Origin: Flavobacteriaceae bacterium | GTDB taxonomy: Bacteria; Bacteroidota; Bacteroidia; UKL13-3 | Reading direction: 5' to 3' | DNA: 33,014 nucleotides | Assembly: GCA_025363675.1 (NCBI GenBank) | Contig: JANYDJ010000083.1 | Coordinates: forward strand, 1-33,014 | Shown: one piece after another, positions 7,262-15,915 of the stretch | Layout: every line of letters starts with the position of its first letter | How positions within the stretch are numbered: the first letter of the stretch is position 1 | Made by a program: the position numbers and the translations under genes | The notes under the pieces: model-generated | Database searches by the model: none | The model's input: the letters and a program-made list of their open reading frames with translations, nothing else | What the model was told of the DNA's origin: nothing

Positions 7262-8275
7262 ATGAAAAATATTGGATTCGCTGTTTGTATAATAACAGCC
7301 CTTGCACTAGCCAGTTGTGGCACTATAAAAAATACTGCAAGCAATGCAGACGATGTGTATACCATTGGTGGCGATTTTAAACATATACAAAACGACCAAG
7401 TGGCCCGAGAGCAGAGAGCCATTGAGAAAGAACAAGAAAGACAAACAGCCCTGGCAGCTTTATATAAAACCAATACCACAGCAACCACCGTTAATGCTGT
7501 TCCCACCGCTGCAATTGCAAGCACGAATAACCCCTGTAGCTGCAACAATATGTATCCCGGCTATGGCACTTATGGATTTAATACAGGCTATGGTTACAAC
7601 AATAATTATAATATGATGGGAATGGGATATGGTTATAATACCTTTGGTATGGGAAATAATTATCGCAGCCCCTATAGCTATAGCAATTATTATACGCCAA
7701 CAAATTATTATTATAATACCTATTCCACAAACAATACTGGATATACTGAAAATATACAACAGCATTCGGTTCCGCAACAGCACCGCACAACAGGGATTGG
7801 GAGTAGCACACCGGGGCAAAGCAAGGGTGTGAATGCCTCGTTCGATAAGCCTGGGGTTGCTGTTCAAAATACGCCAGCACCTGCCACTGGCAATATGCAG
7901 GTTCATACCCGTAGTACCTATAATAATCCGCAAACTTCTTATACCCCAGTGCCTCAAAACTATCAACCAACACCTCAGGTGCACACCCCAACGGCACAGA
8001 GTTATACCCCTATACCACAAGCTACCCAGCAAAGTTATACCCCCGCTCCACAGCCAGTATACCAATCTAGCTCCAATCAACCTTCTTCGTATTCTACCCC
8101 AGCATCCACTCCTTCATATAGTACACCATCCTATAGCACTCCTTCACCTAGCACTCCTTCTTACAGCACACCCTCGTATAGCTCACCTGCTCCCCGCTCT
8201 GGCAACGGTGGATTTGGCGGGGCTACACAAAATAGTGGCAGTAGCTCACACAGTGGAGGAGGCAGGCACCGTTAA
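7262..8275 (+). CDS. Low-complexity Tyr/Asn/Pro/Ser/Thr-rich lipoprotein (337 aa)
   Basis: A lipoprotein signal is clear: MKNIGF, a hydrophobic core, then LALASC with Cys19 as the lipidation site. A short charged helical region follows (about residues 40-65, rich in Glu/Arg/Gln). Next is a Tyr/Asn/Gly/Met-rich part (about 95-160, with repeated MGMGYGYN-like pieces). A Pro/Gln/Thr part repeats SYTPxPQ (about 215-275), and a run of STPSY units (about 280-310) precedes a Gly/Ser-rich end. The composition suggests an intrinsically disordered protein on the envelope, not an enzyme; no family is recognised. The ORFs on the opposite strand here mirror its repetitive codons. The gene probably forms a unit with the outer-membrane protein 50 bp downstream. 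Confidence 0.75.
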   Translation: MKNIGFAVCIITALALASCGTIKNTASNADDVYTIGGDFKHIQNDQVAREQRAIEKEQERQTALAALYKTNTTATTVNAVPTAAIASTNNPCSCNNMYPGYGTYGFNTGYGYNNNYNMMGMGYGYNTFGMGNNYRSPYSYSNYYTPTNYYYNTYSTNNTGYTENIQQHSVPQQHRTTGIGSSTPGQSKGVNASFDKPGVAVQNTPAPATGNMQVHTRSTYNNPQTSYTPVPQNYQPTPQVHTPTAQSYTPIPQATQQSYTPAPQPVYQSSSNQPSSYSTPASTPSYSTPSYSTPSPSTPSYSTPSYSSPAPRSGNGGFGGATQNSGSSSHSGGGRHR

Positions 8276-8290
8276 TACGATATCTCGTAT
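8275..8290. other. Small hairpin after the lipoprotein gene
   Basis: ATACGA, TATC, TCGTAT is a 6-bp inverted repeat overlapping the last base of the stop codon, with no T tract. Weak terminator or mRNA 3'-end candidate. Confidence 0.25.
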
Positions 8291-8325
8291 TTAGAATTAT
8301 CATATATAATAGCCCATTAATCGTG

Positions 8326-9843
8326 ATGAAATTTTTAAAAAATCTTGGACTTTGCATTGTTGTTTTCTTTTTTTGTATTCCATTAGTTCATGCACAAAAC
8401 GAGCAGGATGTATTAAGATACAGCCGATTTTTCCCTTTCAGTACTGCACGAAGTTTGGCATTGGGTGGGGCCATGGGAGCAGTGGGGCACGATATCGGAT
8501 CATACACTATAAACCCTGCTGGTATAGCTGTTAACCGATACAATCTTTTAAGTTTTAGCGGTGGTACCCTACAAACAATTTCATCGGGAAACTATGCTGG
8601 AGATATATCTCGGGCAAATCGTTTCAATCTCAATATCCCTTCTATGGGCATCGTATTTACAGGATTAAAATATGACGACAAAAACAAACCAGTTAGTGAT
8701 GGGTGGGCCAATGTGAACCTATTGTTTAGTTATAACCGCGTTACCCCTTTATACGAAGATTATACCTATAGCGGCAATAATAACCAGAGTTCTATAGCTG
8801 ATGTATTTGCACAGCAGGCCGCCGGCAATAGCACCTCCGATTTAGAAAATAACTATGCCGACCCGTATGCCCTTGCCTATAAATCGGGTATTATAAAATC
8901 GGCAGGAACTTTTGGAAAGTATGTTCCCTCCTTTACAGAAAACAACAACAACCCCCGACCTAACTTCTCGCAATCGGGACAAAATGTGTTACGGGGCAAT
9001 GTGAATGAATTTAGCACAGGCGTAGCCGCCAGCTATGCACACCGTTGGTTTATTGGAGGTACTTTTATATTACAAACCATCCGGTTTAAATCTAATTTAA
9101 ATTACCAGGAGGAAGATATAGATAACACGGCAGCATATATAAAATCAATGGCATACGATCAAAAACTCTTTACCAGTGGTAGCGGTGCAGGTTTCAAATT
9201 GGGAGCGATATACAGAGCCAATGATTTAGTTAGAATTGGATTAAGCTATCATAGTCCGATAGCCTATAGCCTCACCGACCAATATAGTTATAATGTTTCA
9301 TCTACATTGGACCAAGCATCCAATGGCACTGCTTATTATACCAACCCTTCTGACCAACAAAATTTTTCTTATCGCATATATCGTCCGGGTCGCATTATAG
9401 TTAGCTTAGCTTTGGTAAAAGAGAAAAAAGGCTTATGGAGTTTAGATGCTGAGTATGTGAATTATTCTAATGGGAACCTATCTTCAATCACTTATAATTT
9501 TAACCAAGAAAATAAGAATATAATAAAATCATACAACCCTGGTTGGAATATCCGCACGGGCGGAGAGCTGTTTTTCGAAAAGGTATTCTTGCGTTGTGGT
9601 TATTCCTATATGGCCAGCCCATATACTGATAAAAATACCTATGCAGCAGCACTGTCATCTAGGCATTTAATAAGTGGCGGACTCGGTATCAATAATAAAT
9701 ATAATTCATTTGACATAGGGCTTGGATACATAACGGGCAAAGACTATTTCACGCCCTATAGCATAAGTAATCTGCCCTACCAAAGTGCCATTGTAAAGGA
9801 AGAATCCTTTATGATGATGCTTACCTATAATTATAAGTTTTAG
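8326..9843 (+). CDS. Outer-membrane protein, OmpP1/FadL-like
   Basis: A signal peptide ends at about residue 23 (LVHAQN). The mature N-terminus (RYSRFFPFSTARSLALGGAMGAVG, then SYTINPAGIA) matches the start of OmpP1/FadL/TodX proteins: a plug-forming N-terminus with an NPAG motif before a beta-barrel. The remaining ~430 residues alternate hydrophobic and polar residues with many aromatic strand ends and finish in Phe (LTYNYKF), as expected for an outer-membrane barrel. FadL members move hydrophobic compounds across the outer membrane; the substrate here is unknown. Start: ATG at 8326 is preferred to the GTG one codon earlier. Confidence 0.8.
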   Translation: MKFLKNLGLCIVVFFFCIPLVHAQNEQDVLRYSRFFPFSTARSLALGGAMGAVGHDIGSYTINPAGIAVNRYNLLSFSGGTLQTISSGNYAGDISRANRFNLNIPSMGIVFTGLKYDDKNKPVSDGWANVNLLFSYNRVTPLYEDYTYSGNNNQSSIADVFAQQAAGNSTSDLENNYADPYALAYKSGIIKSAGTFGKYVPSFTENNNNPRPNFSQSGQNVLRGNVNEFSTGVAASYAHRWFIGGTFILQTIRFKSNLNYQEEDIDNTAAYIKSMAYDQKLFTSGSGAGFKLGAIYRANDLVRIGLSYHSPIAYSLTDQYSYNVSSTLDQASNGTAYYTNPSDQQNFSYRIYRPGRIIVSLALVKEKKGLWSLDAEYVNYSNGNLSSITYNFNQENKNIIKSYNPGWNIRTGGELFFEKVFLRCGYSYMASPYTDKNTYAAALSSRHLISGGLGINNKYNSFDIGLGYITGKDYFTPYSISNLPYQSAIVKEESFMMMLTYNYKF

Positions 9844-9968
9844 TACTTCGTGGTCTTAAAATTTTTGTAGAATTATTATATTTAATTAAAATTGCAGGAT
9901 ACGCTATATATAATACATCACCTGTTGAATCTAATTGAGCGGTAGATATTATAAGAATGCCAAAAAAT

Positions 9969-10000
9969 TTTGCCCCTTAAATATTCCTATCTACTTTTGC
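9969..10000 (+). promoter_or_regulatory. Consensus promoter of gdhA
   Basis: TTTG (9969-9972), exactly 19 bp, then TACTTTTG (9992-9999) followed by C. This is a perfect match to the Bacteroidetes primary sigma consensus TTTG-N19-TAnnTTTG. The ATG follows 27 nt after the box. The rest of 9844-10026 is AT-rich with no ORF or clear hairpin. Confidence 0.8.
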
Positions 10001-10026
10001 AGCCCTAAATTCTAAACTCATTAAGA

Positions 10027-11301
10027 ATGACTTATAAAGAACCCGCTCCATTGAGCAAAACCCACCTCAACCCTTTCGAGTCTATGATGTCACGATTTGA
10101 CATTGCTGCTAAAGCCCTCGGATTAGACGACTCATCGTATAATGTATTGAAATCGCCCGCCAAAGTGGTGATGGTAAACCTGCCCGTAGTAATGGACAAT
10201 GGCAAAGTGCAAGTGTTTGAAGGTTACCGTGTAGTACATAATGCAAACCTAGGCCCATCCAAAGGCGGTATACGCTATAGTATGGATGTGAACCTAGACG
10301 AGGTGAAAGCCCTTGCAGCATGGATGACCTGGAAATGTGCCGTAGTTGGTATTCCTTATGGCGGTGGTAAGGGAGGTGTTAAATGCGACCCACGCAGCAT
10401 GAGCAAAGGCGAACTTGAAAGACTTACCCGTGCCTATACCGTTTCTATGATAGACGTGTTCGGCCCCGAAAAAGATATACCAGCACCCGATATGGGAACA
10501 GGCCCGCAAGAGATGGCTTGGCTAATGGATGAATATTCAAAAATAAAAGGCTACTCATGCCCCGCAGTTGTTACCGGAAAGCCATTGGTACTTGGTGGTT
10601 CATTAGGCCGTGTGGAAGCTACCGGCCGTGGGGTGATGGTTACTGCCCGCAGTGCGATGGCCAAAATGGGAATTAATCCTGTTGGGGCAACCTGTGCTGT
10701 GCAAGGATTTGGTAACGTAGGTTCCATATCTGCAAAACTTTTGGCCACACAAGGTCTAAAAATTGTAGCCATTTCTGATGTAAGCGGTGGTTATTATAAT
10801 CCCGATGGAATTAATATAGAAGAAGCAATAGCGTATCGTGATGGAAACCAAGGAACACTAGAAGGATTTCAAGCTCAGAAAATTAGCAACAATGAGTTGT
10901 TAACTTTAGATGTTACAGTATTGGTACCTGCCGCTATGGAAGACCAAATAACTGCTGAAAATGCAAACGATATAAAAGCCAAACTTATTGTGGAAGGTGC
11001 CAATGGGCCTACATCGTGGAATGCTGATGAGATATTAAATAGCAAAGGTATTATGGTTGTTCCCGATATTTTGGCAAATGCGGGGGGCGTTACTGTATCG
11101 TATTTTGAATGGGTACAGAACCGACTTGGATATTATTGGACAGAAGAACGCGTAAATCGCCGTGCCGATCGTACTATGAAAATGGCTTTTGAAGCAGTAT
11201 ATGCCGCTGCCCAAAAATATAATGTAAGTTGGCGTATTGCTGCCTACGTAGTATCTATTGACAAGGTAGCCAACACCCAAAAATTCCGCGGCGTATTTTA
11301 A
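10027..11301 (+). CDS. gdhA: Glutamate dehydrogenase (hexameric type)
   Basis: The enzyme interconverts glutamate and 2-oxoglutarate plus ammonia. At 424 aa it has the length of the ~420-residue class (RocG/GudB-like) rather than the 450-aa NADP type. The catalytic segment PYGGGKGGVKCDP contains Lys115. It is preceded by GPSKGGIRY (substrate binding) and followed by PAPDMGTGPQEMAWLMDEY. The Rossmann motif QGFGNVGS (about residues 223-230) begins the dinucleotide domain. NPDG after the second strand and GANGPTSWNADEIL complete the fold. Cofactor preference cannot be settled from the sequence alone. It has its own strong promoter. Confidence 0.96.
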   Translation: MTYKEPAPLSKTHLNPFESMMSRFDIAAKALGLDDSSYNVLKSPAKVVMVNLPVVMDNGKVQVFEGYRVVHNANLGPSKGGIRYSMDVNLDEVKALAAWMTWKCAVVGIPYGGGKGGVKCDPRSMSKGELERLTRAYTVSMIDVFGPEKDIPAPDMGTGPQEMAWLMDEYSKIKGYSCPAVVTGKPLVLGGSLGRVEATGRGVMVTARSAMAKMGINPVGATCAVQGFGNVGSISAKLLATQGLKIVAISDVSGGYYNPDGINIEEAIAYRDGNQGTLEGFQAQKISNNELLTLDVTVLVPAAMEDQITAENANDIKAKLIVEGANGPTSWNADEILNSKGIMVVPDILANAGGVTVSYFEWVQNRLGYYWTEERVNRRADRTMKMAFEAVYAAAQKYNVSWRIAAYVVSIDKVANTQKFRGVF

Positions 11302-11334
11302 TTCAGGATTCGCTTAACTAATTTTAATTTGAAA

Positions 11335-11411
11335 AGTATAAAGTACCTTATACTTGCTACTTTATACTTAATACCTACTACTTGATACCTTATACTATTT
11401 ACTTTATACTA
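11335..11411. repeat. Eleven degenerate 7-bp repeats abutting the psd start codon
   Basis: Read in register, the units are AGTATAA, AGTACCT, TATACTT, GCTACTT, TATACTT, AATACCT, ACTACTT, GATACCT, TATACTA, TTTACTT and TATACTA, with consensus NNTACYT. They fill nearly the whole gdhA-psd gap and end 2 nt before the psd ATG, so they form its leader and promoter region. Confidence 0.85.
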
Positions 11412-11413
11412 TT

Positions 11414-12070
11414 ATGATACACAAAGAAGGATTTGCCACAATTTTTATCGTTACTCTACTATTGGTGGGCATAAATTGGGGGTTGACTTTTATCACCAAA
11501 AATGAAATCATTGTTGGGCTGCTTTTGTTGGCTTCGATAATTGTATTTGGTATTGTATTACAGTTTTTTCGCAACCCCAGCAGGAACACTCCTATTAATG
11601 CCAATAATATTATAGCACCCTGCGATGGCAAAGTGGTGGTAATAGAAGAAGTGGAAGAGCCCGAATATTTCAAAGACAAACGCATACAGGTTTCTATTTT
11701 TATGAATCCTTTTAATGTGCATGTAAATAGAAATCCAATTAGTGGAACCGTAAAATATAGCAAGTATCATCCGGGCAAATATTTGGTAGCTTGGCACCCT
11801 AAAAGCAGTACAGAAAATGAACGCACCACTATTGTAATAGAACAGCCCGAAAAAAAAATGGAAGTACTTTTCCGTCAAATAGCTGGGGCTATGGCTCGCC
11901 GTGTGGTAAACTACAGTAAAGAAGGACAACCCGCCATGCAGGGAGCCGAAATGGGATTTATTAAATTTGGAAGTCGTGTTGATATTTTTTTACCCGTAGG
12001 AACACAGATAAAAGTAAAACTGGGCGATAAAACCGTGGGCGGAGAAAGCATCATCGCTTCTTTTGCTTAA
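11414..12070 (+). CDS. psd: Phosphatidylserine decarboxylase proenzyme
   Basis: The enzyme makes phosphatidylethanolamine from phosphatidylserine at the inner membrane. It is the short form (218 aa). A hydrophobic N-terminus gives two membrane segments (about residues 8-28 and 32-48). The decarboxylase core follows: PCDGKVV, FMNPFNVHVNR (conserved His) and KYHPGKYLVA. The self-cleavage site is Gly186-Ser187 in GFIKFGSRVD, where Ser becomes the pyruvoyl group; GS in this context is normal for the short bacterial/archaeal-like class. No phosphatidylserine synthase gene is nearby. The start codon directly follows a 77-bp heptad array, leaving no recognisable leader. Confidence 0.94.
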   Translation: MIHKEGFATIFIVTLLLVGINWGLTFITKNEIIVGLLLLASIIVFGIVLQFFRNPSRNTPINANNIIAPCDGKVVVIEEVEEPEYFKDKRIQVSIFMNPFNVHVNRNPISGTVKYSKYHPGKYLVAWHPKSSTENERTTIVIEQPEKKMEVLFRQIAGAMARRVVNYSKEGQPAMQGAEMGFIKFGSRVDIFLPVGTQIKVKLGDKTVGGESIIASFA

Positions 12071-12074
12071 TGGT

Positions 12075-12097
12075 TGTGGTAAGTATTAAATACCACA
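12075..12097. terminator. Hairpin after psd, weak terminator candidate
   Basis: TGTGGTA, a 9-nt loop, then TACCACA gives a 7-bp perfect stem 4 nt after the psd stop codon. No T tract follows. It may separate psd from the ABC gene 100 bp downstream. Confidence 0.35.
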
Positions 12098-12173
12098 CAA
12101 GTATTCCCAAGTTCTTGTCTTATATCAAAGGCAATTATTATATAAGCTAGCATTGTTTTTATTCTTAATATAA

Positions 12174-14012
12174 GTGAATACTAAAATATATTTTCGCATC
12201 TTGGGGTTTGCCCGCAAATCCATGAGTATTGTTCCATTATATATATTATTTTCTTTGATGAGCATTGTATTTGGGATGCTTAATATTATACTATTAATTC
12301 CCTTGTTAAAAGTTATATTTGACAAAGCCCAACCGAAACACCTGCCATCACCTACTTTCAACAATCCGTTCCAGTATTTATTAGATTCTTTCAATTATCA
12401 GTTCGATAAAATATTGATAGAACACGGAAGTTTGGGTTCCTTATATTTTGTATGTGCCGTGGTAATGATATCCGTACTGTTGGCCAATGTATGCCGCTAT
12501 ATGGCCCAGCGTACGATGCTAAAAATACGGGTAAATGTAATCAGAAATTTGAGGCAGGCCATCTATGATAAAATTGTATCGCTCGATTTATCTTTTTTCA
12601 GCAACCAACGCAAAGGCGATTTAATGTCGAGCATGAGCAATGATGTGCAATCTATTGAAGACACTGTGGTTTCAAGCATACAAGTGGTATTTAAAGACCC
12701 TTTGATGATTATTGTATATTTCATTATGCTTTTCTCTTTATCAACCAAGCTCACTTTGTTTACTATTATAATATTACCCCTAACCGGTTTGTTAATTTCT
12801 CAAATAAGCAAGCGGCTAAAAAAAGACTCTGTTGAAAGCCAGAAAACTTTGGGCAGCCTGCTCTCTATTACCGAGGAGACCATATCGGGCACCCGTATTA
12901 TAAAAGCTTTTAATGCACAACATTATTTAAGAGACAAATTTGAAAGCCTCAATTTTTATTATACACGCACCCTCAAACGTATGTTTTACCGACGCGATAT
13001 TGCTTCGCCTTTAACAGAGTTTATGGCCTACGGTGCTATCATCGCTATTATATTATATGTGGGGCCTTTGGTTTTATCTGATAAGAGTGATTTAAGTGCT
13101 GAAGAATTTATAGGATATATTGTTTTTTATGTGCGGATTTTAGACCCCGCCAAAAACATTACCGGAGCTATAGCGGCCATACAGCGTGGGCTGGCATCGG
13201 GCGAAAGAATTTTTGCCATCATGGATGAAGAGCAACATATAGTAGAGAAACCAAATGCCGAAGCCATACAAAGTTTCGAAAAAGATATCACATTTAACAA
13301 CCTCTCATTTGCCTATACTAAAGGAGATACAGGCTATGTACTCAAAGATATAAACCTTACCATAAAGAAAGGACACATGGTGGCACTGGTAGGACATTCG
13401 GGAAGCGGGAAAACTACTTTGAGTGATATGCTGCCTCGCTATTATGATCCAAGCCAAGGCTCTGTGAAAATTGATGGGCACAATTTGAAGGATATTAAAC
13501 TTCACAACCTGCGAGACCTCATGGGTGTGGTATCGCAAGAAGCAATTTTATTTAATGACAGTATATATAATAATATTGCTTTTGGATTACCACACATACA
13601 GCAAGAAGAGGTGGAACAAGCAGCCGCAATTGCCAATGCCCACGATTTTATTATGCAAACTGAAAATGGCTACCAAACGATAATAGGAGACCGTGGGAAT
13701 AAATTAAGCGGAGGGCAAAGACAACGGCTCTCTATAGCTCGTGCGGTGCTTAAAAATCCTCCCATATTAATACTCGATGAAGCCACCAGTGCACTGGATA
13801 CCGAAAGCGAAAAAATAGTACAAGATGCATTATATAAACTCATGCAGAACAGAACTAGTATTGTAATTGCACACAGGCTTAGCACCGTGCAAAGTGCCGA
13901 TATGATAGTGGTGCTTGACAAAGGCCAGATAGTGCAATGCGGCACGCACGAAGAACTGATTACACAAACTGGGATATATAAACAATTGAACGATTTACAA
14001 AAACTGGGTTAA
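12174..14012 (+). CDS. ABC exporter, MsbA-like half-transporter
   Basis: This is a fused permease-ATPase of 612 aa, normal for a homodimeric type I exporter. The N-terminal ~330 residues hold about six transmembrane helices, with the coupling region near GTRIIKAFNAQ. The ATPase domain shows Walker A (GHSGSGKTT, about 407-415), a Q-loop (VVSQEAILFNDSI), the signature LSGGQRQR (about 511), Walker B with the catalytic Glu (ILILDEATSALD) and the H-loop (IVIAHRLSTVQ). MsbA-type proteins flip lipid A or other lipids; a glycosyltransferase two genes downstream fits a surface-glycan role, but the substrate is inferred. The start is GTG (MNTKIYFRILGFARKSM); the next in-frame Met is 16 codons later and would still precede helix 1. 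Confidence 0.9.
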   Translation: MNTKIYFRILGFARKSMSIVPLYILFSLMSIVFGMLNIILLIPLLKVIFDKAQPKHLPSPTFNNPFQYLLDSFNYQFDKILIEHGSLGSLYFVCAVVMISVLLANVCRYMAQRTMLKIRVNVIRNLRQAIYDKIVSLDLSFFSNQRKGDLMSSMSNDVQSIEDTVVSSIQVVFKDPLMIIVYFIMLFSLSTKLTLFTIIILPLTGLLISQISKRLKKDSVESQKTLGSLLSITEETISGTRIIKAFNAQHYLRDKFESLNFYYTRTLKRMFYRRDIASPLTEFMAYGAIIAIILYVGPLVLSDKSDLSAEEFIGYIVFYVRILDPAKNITGAIAAIQRGLASGERIFAIMDEEQHIVEKPNAEAIQSFEKDITFNNLSFAYTKGDTGYVLKDINLTIKKGHMVALVGHSGSGKTTLSDMLPRYYDPSQGSVKIDGHNLKDIKLHNLRDLMGVVSQEAILFNDSIYNNIAFGLPHIQQEEVEQAAAIANAHDFIMQTENGYQTIIGDRGNKLSGGQRQRLSIARAVLKNPPILILDEATSALDTESEKIVQDALYKLMQNRTSIVIAHRLSTVQSADMIVVLDKGQIVQCGTHEELITQTGIYKQLNDLQKLG

Positions 14013-14051
14013 GTTGTGCATAAAATTCTCAACTATTTAAGCTATTCTTCC

Positions 14052-14060
14052 TACCTTTGT
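14052..14060 (+). promoter_or_regulatory. -7 box before the thioredoxin-like gene
   Basis: TACCTTTG matches TAnnTTTG exactly and lies 16 nt before the ATG at 14076, so it argues against the GTG at 14016. No TTTG is found 19 bp upstream. Confidence 0.4.
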
Positions 14061-14075
14061 TTTGTCATTAACTGC

Positions 14076-14762
14076 ATGAAACACATATATAATACTATTT
14101 TATTTGTTTTAATCTCAATGGTTTTGAGTATATCATTTGCAGTTGCTCAAACCCCTGCAAAGCCCAGTAAAAAATTAAATTATTTACAAAGCGACGGCTA
14201 TGCAAAAGCCCTAAAATACGCTGCTACAGAGAACAAGCCTGTGCTCCTATTTTTCAATTCGCACGATTGCCACCAATGCGAAAAATTTAGCAGCGAGGTG
14301 ATGGAAAGTGATACATTTATTAAAGCGATTAAAGGGAAATTTATAGCAGTAAATGCATCCGTAAATAATGATGATGCCAAGAAAGCAGCTATCAAATTTG
14401 GGGTAATGAAACTTCCTTTATTGGTGATGATGCACTCGGCAATGCCCGAGTTTTTTTATATATGCGAGATGACCATGAATGCTGATTCTATGGGAAAACA
14501 AGCAGATGCATTTACCGCCGCCAAAAATCTATATGATCAAATTCTGTTGATGACAAGCACAAATAAAATCAGCAATGATTCTGCATCAGCAGAAATTGCT
14601 CGAAATTATGCAAAACGTGACTACACAAAATATAAAGACAATGAAGCAACATTGCATTGCAAATCGAGAACTTTAGATATTAAATTTTTTACCAAATTTA
14701 AAGATATATATATACAAGAGTGGGAAATACAGAAGAAAAAGGCAGCGGCCAAAAAGCCTTAA
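14076..14762 (+). CDS. Periplasmic thioredoxin-like protein (228 aa)
   Basis: The chosen start gives a clean signal peptide (MKHIYNTILF, hydrophobic core, SFAVAQ cleavage region). The frame is open back to a GTG at 14016, but a -7 box lies between. The mature protein starts with a thioredoxin-like fold: KPVLLFFNSHDCHQCEKF carries a CxxC pair (Cys-His-Gln-Cys), and KLPLLV supplies the expected cis-Pro. This layout resembles the thioredoxin-like families in which the protein before the redox site begins YAKALKYAATENKPVLL. The C-terminal ~100 residues are charged and unassigned. It probably acts as an envelope thiol oxidoreductase. Its last 43 nt overlap the glycosyltransferase start. Confidence 0.8.
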   Translation: MKHIYNTILFVLISMVLSISFAVAQTPAKPSKKLNYLQSDGYAKALKYAATENKPVLLFFNSHDCHQCEKFSSEVMESDTFIKAIKGKFIAVNASVNNDDAKKAAIKFGVMKLPLLVMMHSAMPEFFYICEMTMNADSMGKQADAFTAAKNLYDQILLMTSTNKISNDSASAEIARNYAKRDYTKYKDNEATLHCKSRTLDIKFFTKFKDIYIQEWEIQKKKAAAKKP

Positions 14763-15904
14763 AAGTACTTATAGTAGGTCCTGCACATCCTTTGCGTGGC
14801 GGCCTTGCCACTTTTGACGAACGCCTTTGCAAAACATTTAACGACCTTGGGCACCATTGCGAAATTCTTAATTTTAGCTTGCAGTACCCCAATGTATTAT
14901 TCCCCGGAAAAACTCAATATAGCGATGAGCCGGCACCCCAAAATATGATTATAAATACAGAGCTTAATTCTGTAAACCCGCTCAACTGGCTTGCCAAAGG
15001 TTTAAAATATAAAAAACAAAACTACGATTTTTTGGTGTTCCGTTTTTGGATGCCATTTATGGGGCCCTGCTTGGGTAGTATCGCACGTATAGTTAAGTCC
15101 AATAAAAAAACCAAAATTTTAGCCATTGCCGACAATTTAATACCGCACGAAAAAAGAGCTGGTGATCTACTTTTTACCAAATACTTTATCAATTCCACAC
15201 AAGGGCTGCTTACTATGTCGCAATCGGTAATGCACGATATTGATTTGTATTTTCCGGGCAAGCCAAAAGCTTATAACCCGCATCCCATGTACGATTCGTT
15301 TGGCCCTGCCGTGAGCAGAGAAACAGCATTGAAAGAATTGAATCTCGATCCAGATTATCGCTATCTTTTATTTTTTGGTTTTATACGCAAATACAAAGGC
15401 TTGGATATATTACTAGAATCTTTAACAAAAAGTAAATACTTTAACAATGCTACAAAAAAAATTAAAGTAATTATTGCTGGTGAATTTTATGAAGACTCAA
15501 AACCTTATATGGATTTGATAGAAAAATACCAACTACAAGAACATTTAATTTTACACACCGATTTTATACAAAACAGTAAAGTGCCCAATTATTTCTGTGC
15601 TGCCGATATGGTGGTTCAGCCTTATCACAGTGCCACACAAAGTGGGGTTACGCAAATTGCTTACTATTATAATGTGCCGATGTTGGTAACCGATGTAGGT
15701 GGCCTAGCTGAGCTTGTTCCCCACAACCAGGTTGGTTATGTGTGCCAGCCAAATGCAGAATCGGTAGCGACCGCTATCGACGATTTTTTCGACCATAATA
15801 GATACGATTCTATGAGGACAAATGTAGAAGTATATAAAAAGAATTTTTCTTGGAATTCATTGGTCGAAAAACTGATTGGACTTTATAACAATACCAAACC
15901 ATAA
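14720..15904 (+). CDS. Glycosyltransferase, GT4-like
   Basis: This is a GT-B fold enzyme of 394 aa. The N-terminal domain opens with VLIVGPAHPLRGGLATFDERL (Gly-rich donor/acceptor loop). The C-terminal domain has LLFFGFIRKYKGLDILLESL, VIIAGEFYE and the nucleotide-sugar region ADMVVQPYHSATQSGVTQIAYY, followed by VTDVGGLAELV. These are hallmarks of family 4 glycosyltransferases. Donor and acceptor cannot be read from the sequence. The start must be GTG at 14720, because a TAA lies in frame at 14699-14701 and no other plausible start occurs before the first strand. It therefore overlaps the upstream gene by 43 nt in another frame, suggesting co-translation. It probably acts at the cytoplasmic face in surface-glycan assembly. 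Confidence 0.88.
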   Translation: MGNTEEKGSGQKALKVLIVGPAHPLRGGLATFDERLCKTFNDLGHHCEILNFSLQYPNVLFPGKTQYSDEPAPQNMIINTELNSVNPLNWLAKGLKYKKQNYDFLVFRFWMPFMGPCLGSIARIVKSNKKTKILAIADNLIPHEKRAGDLLFTKYFINSTQGLLTMSQSVMHDIDLYFPGKPKAYNPHPMYDSFGPAVSRETALKELNLDPDYRYLLFFGFIRKYKGLDILLESLTKSKYFNNATKKIKVIIAGEFYEDSKPYMDLIEKYQLQEHLILHTDFIQNSKVPNYFCAADMVVQPYHSATQSGVTQIAYYYNVPMLVTDVGGLAELVPHNQVGYVCQPNAESVATAIDDFFDHNRYDSMRTNVEVYKKNFSWNSLVEKLIGLYNNTKP

Positions 15905-15915
15905 ATTAGCTAAAA

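Noticed and set aside
7460-8080. Long ORFs on the minus strand (139-206 aa)
   Set aside because: They mirror the repetitive codons of the plus-strand lipoprotein; no signal, family motif or promoter.
10109-11280. Several minus-strand ORFs opposite gdhA
   Set aside because: Antisense shadows of a well-supported dehydrogenase gene.
11335-11411. Possible CRISPR array
   Set aside because: Units are 7 bp with no spacers and no cas genes nearby; it is a tandem heptad array.
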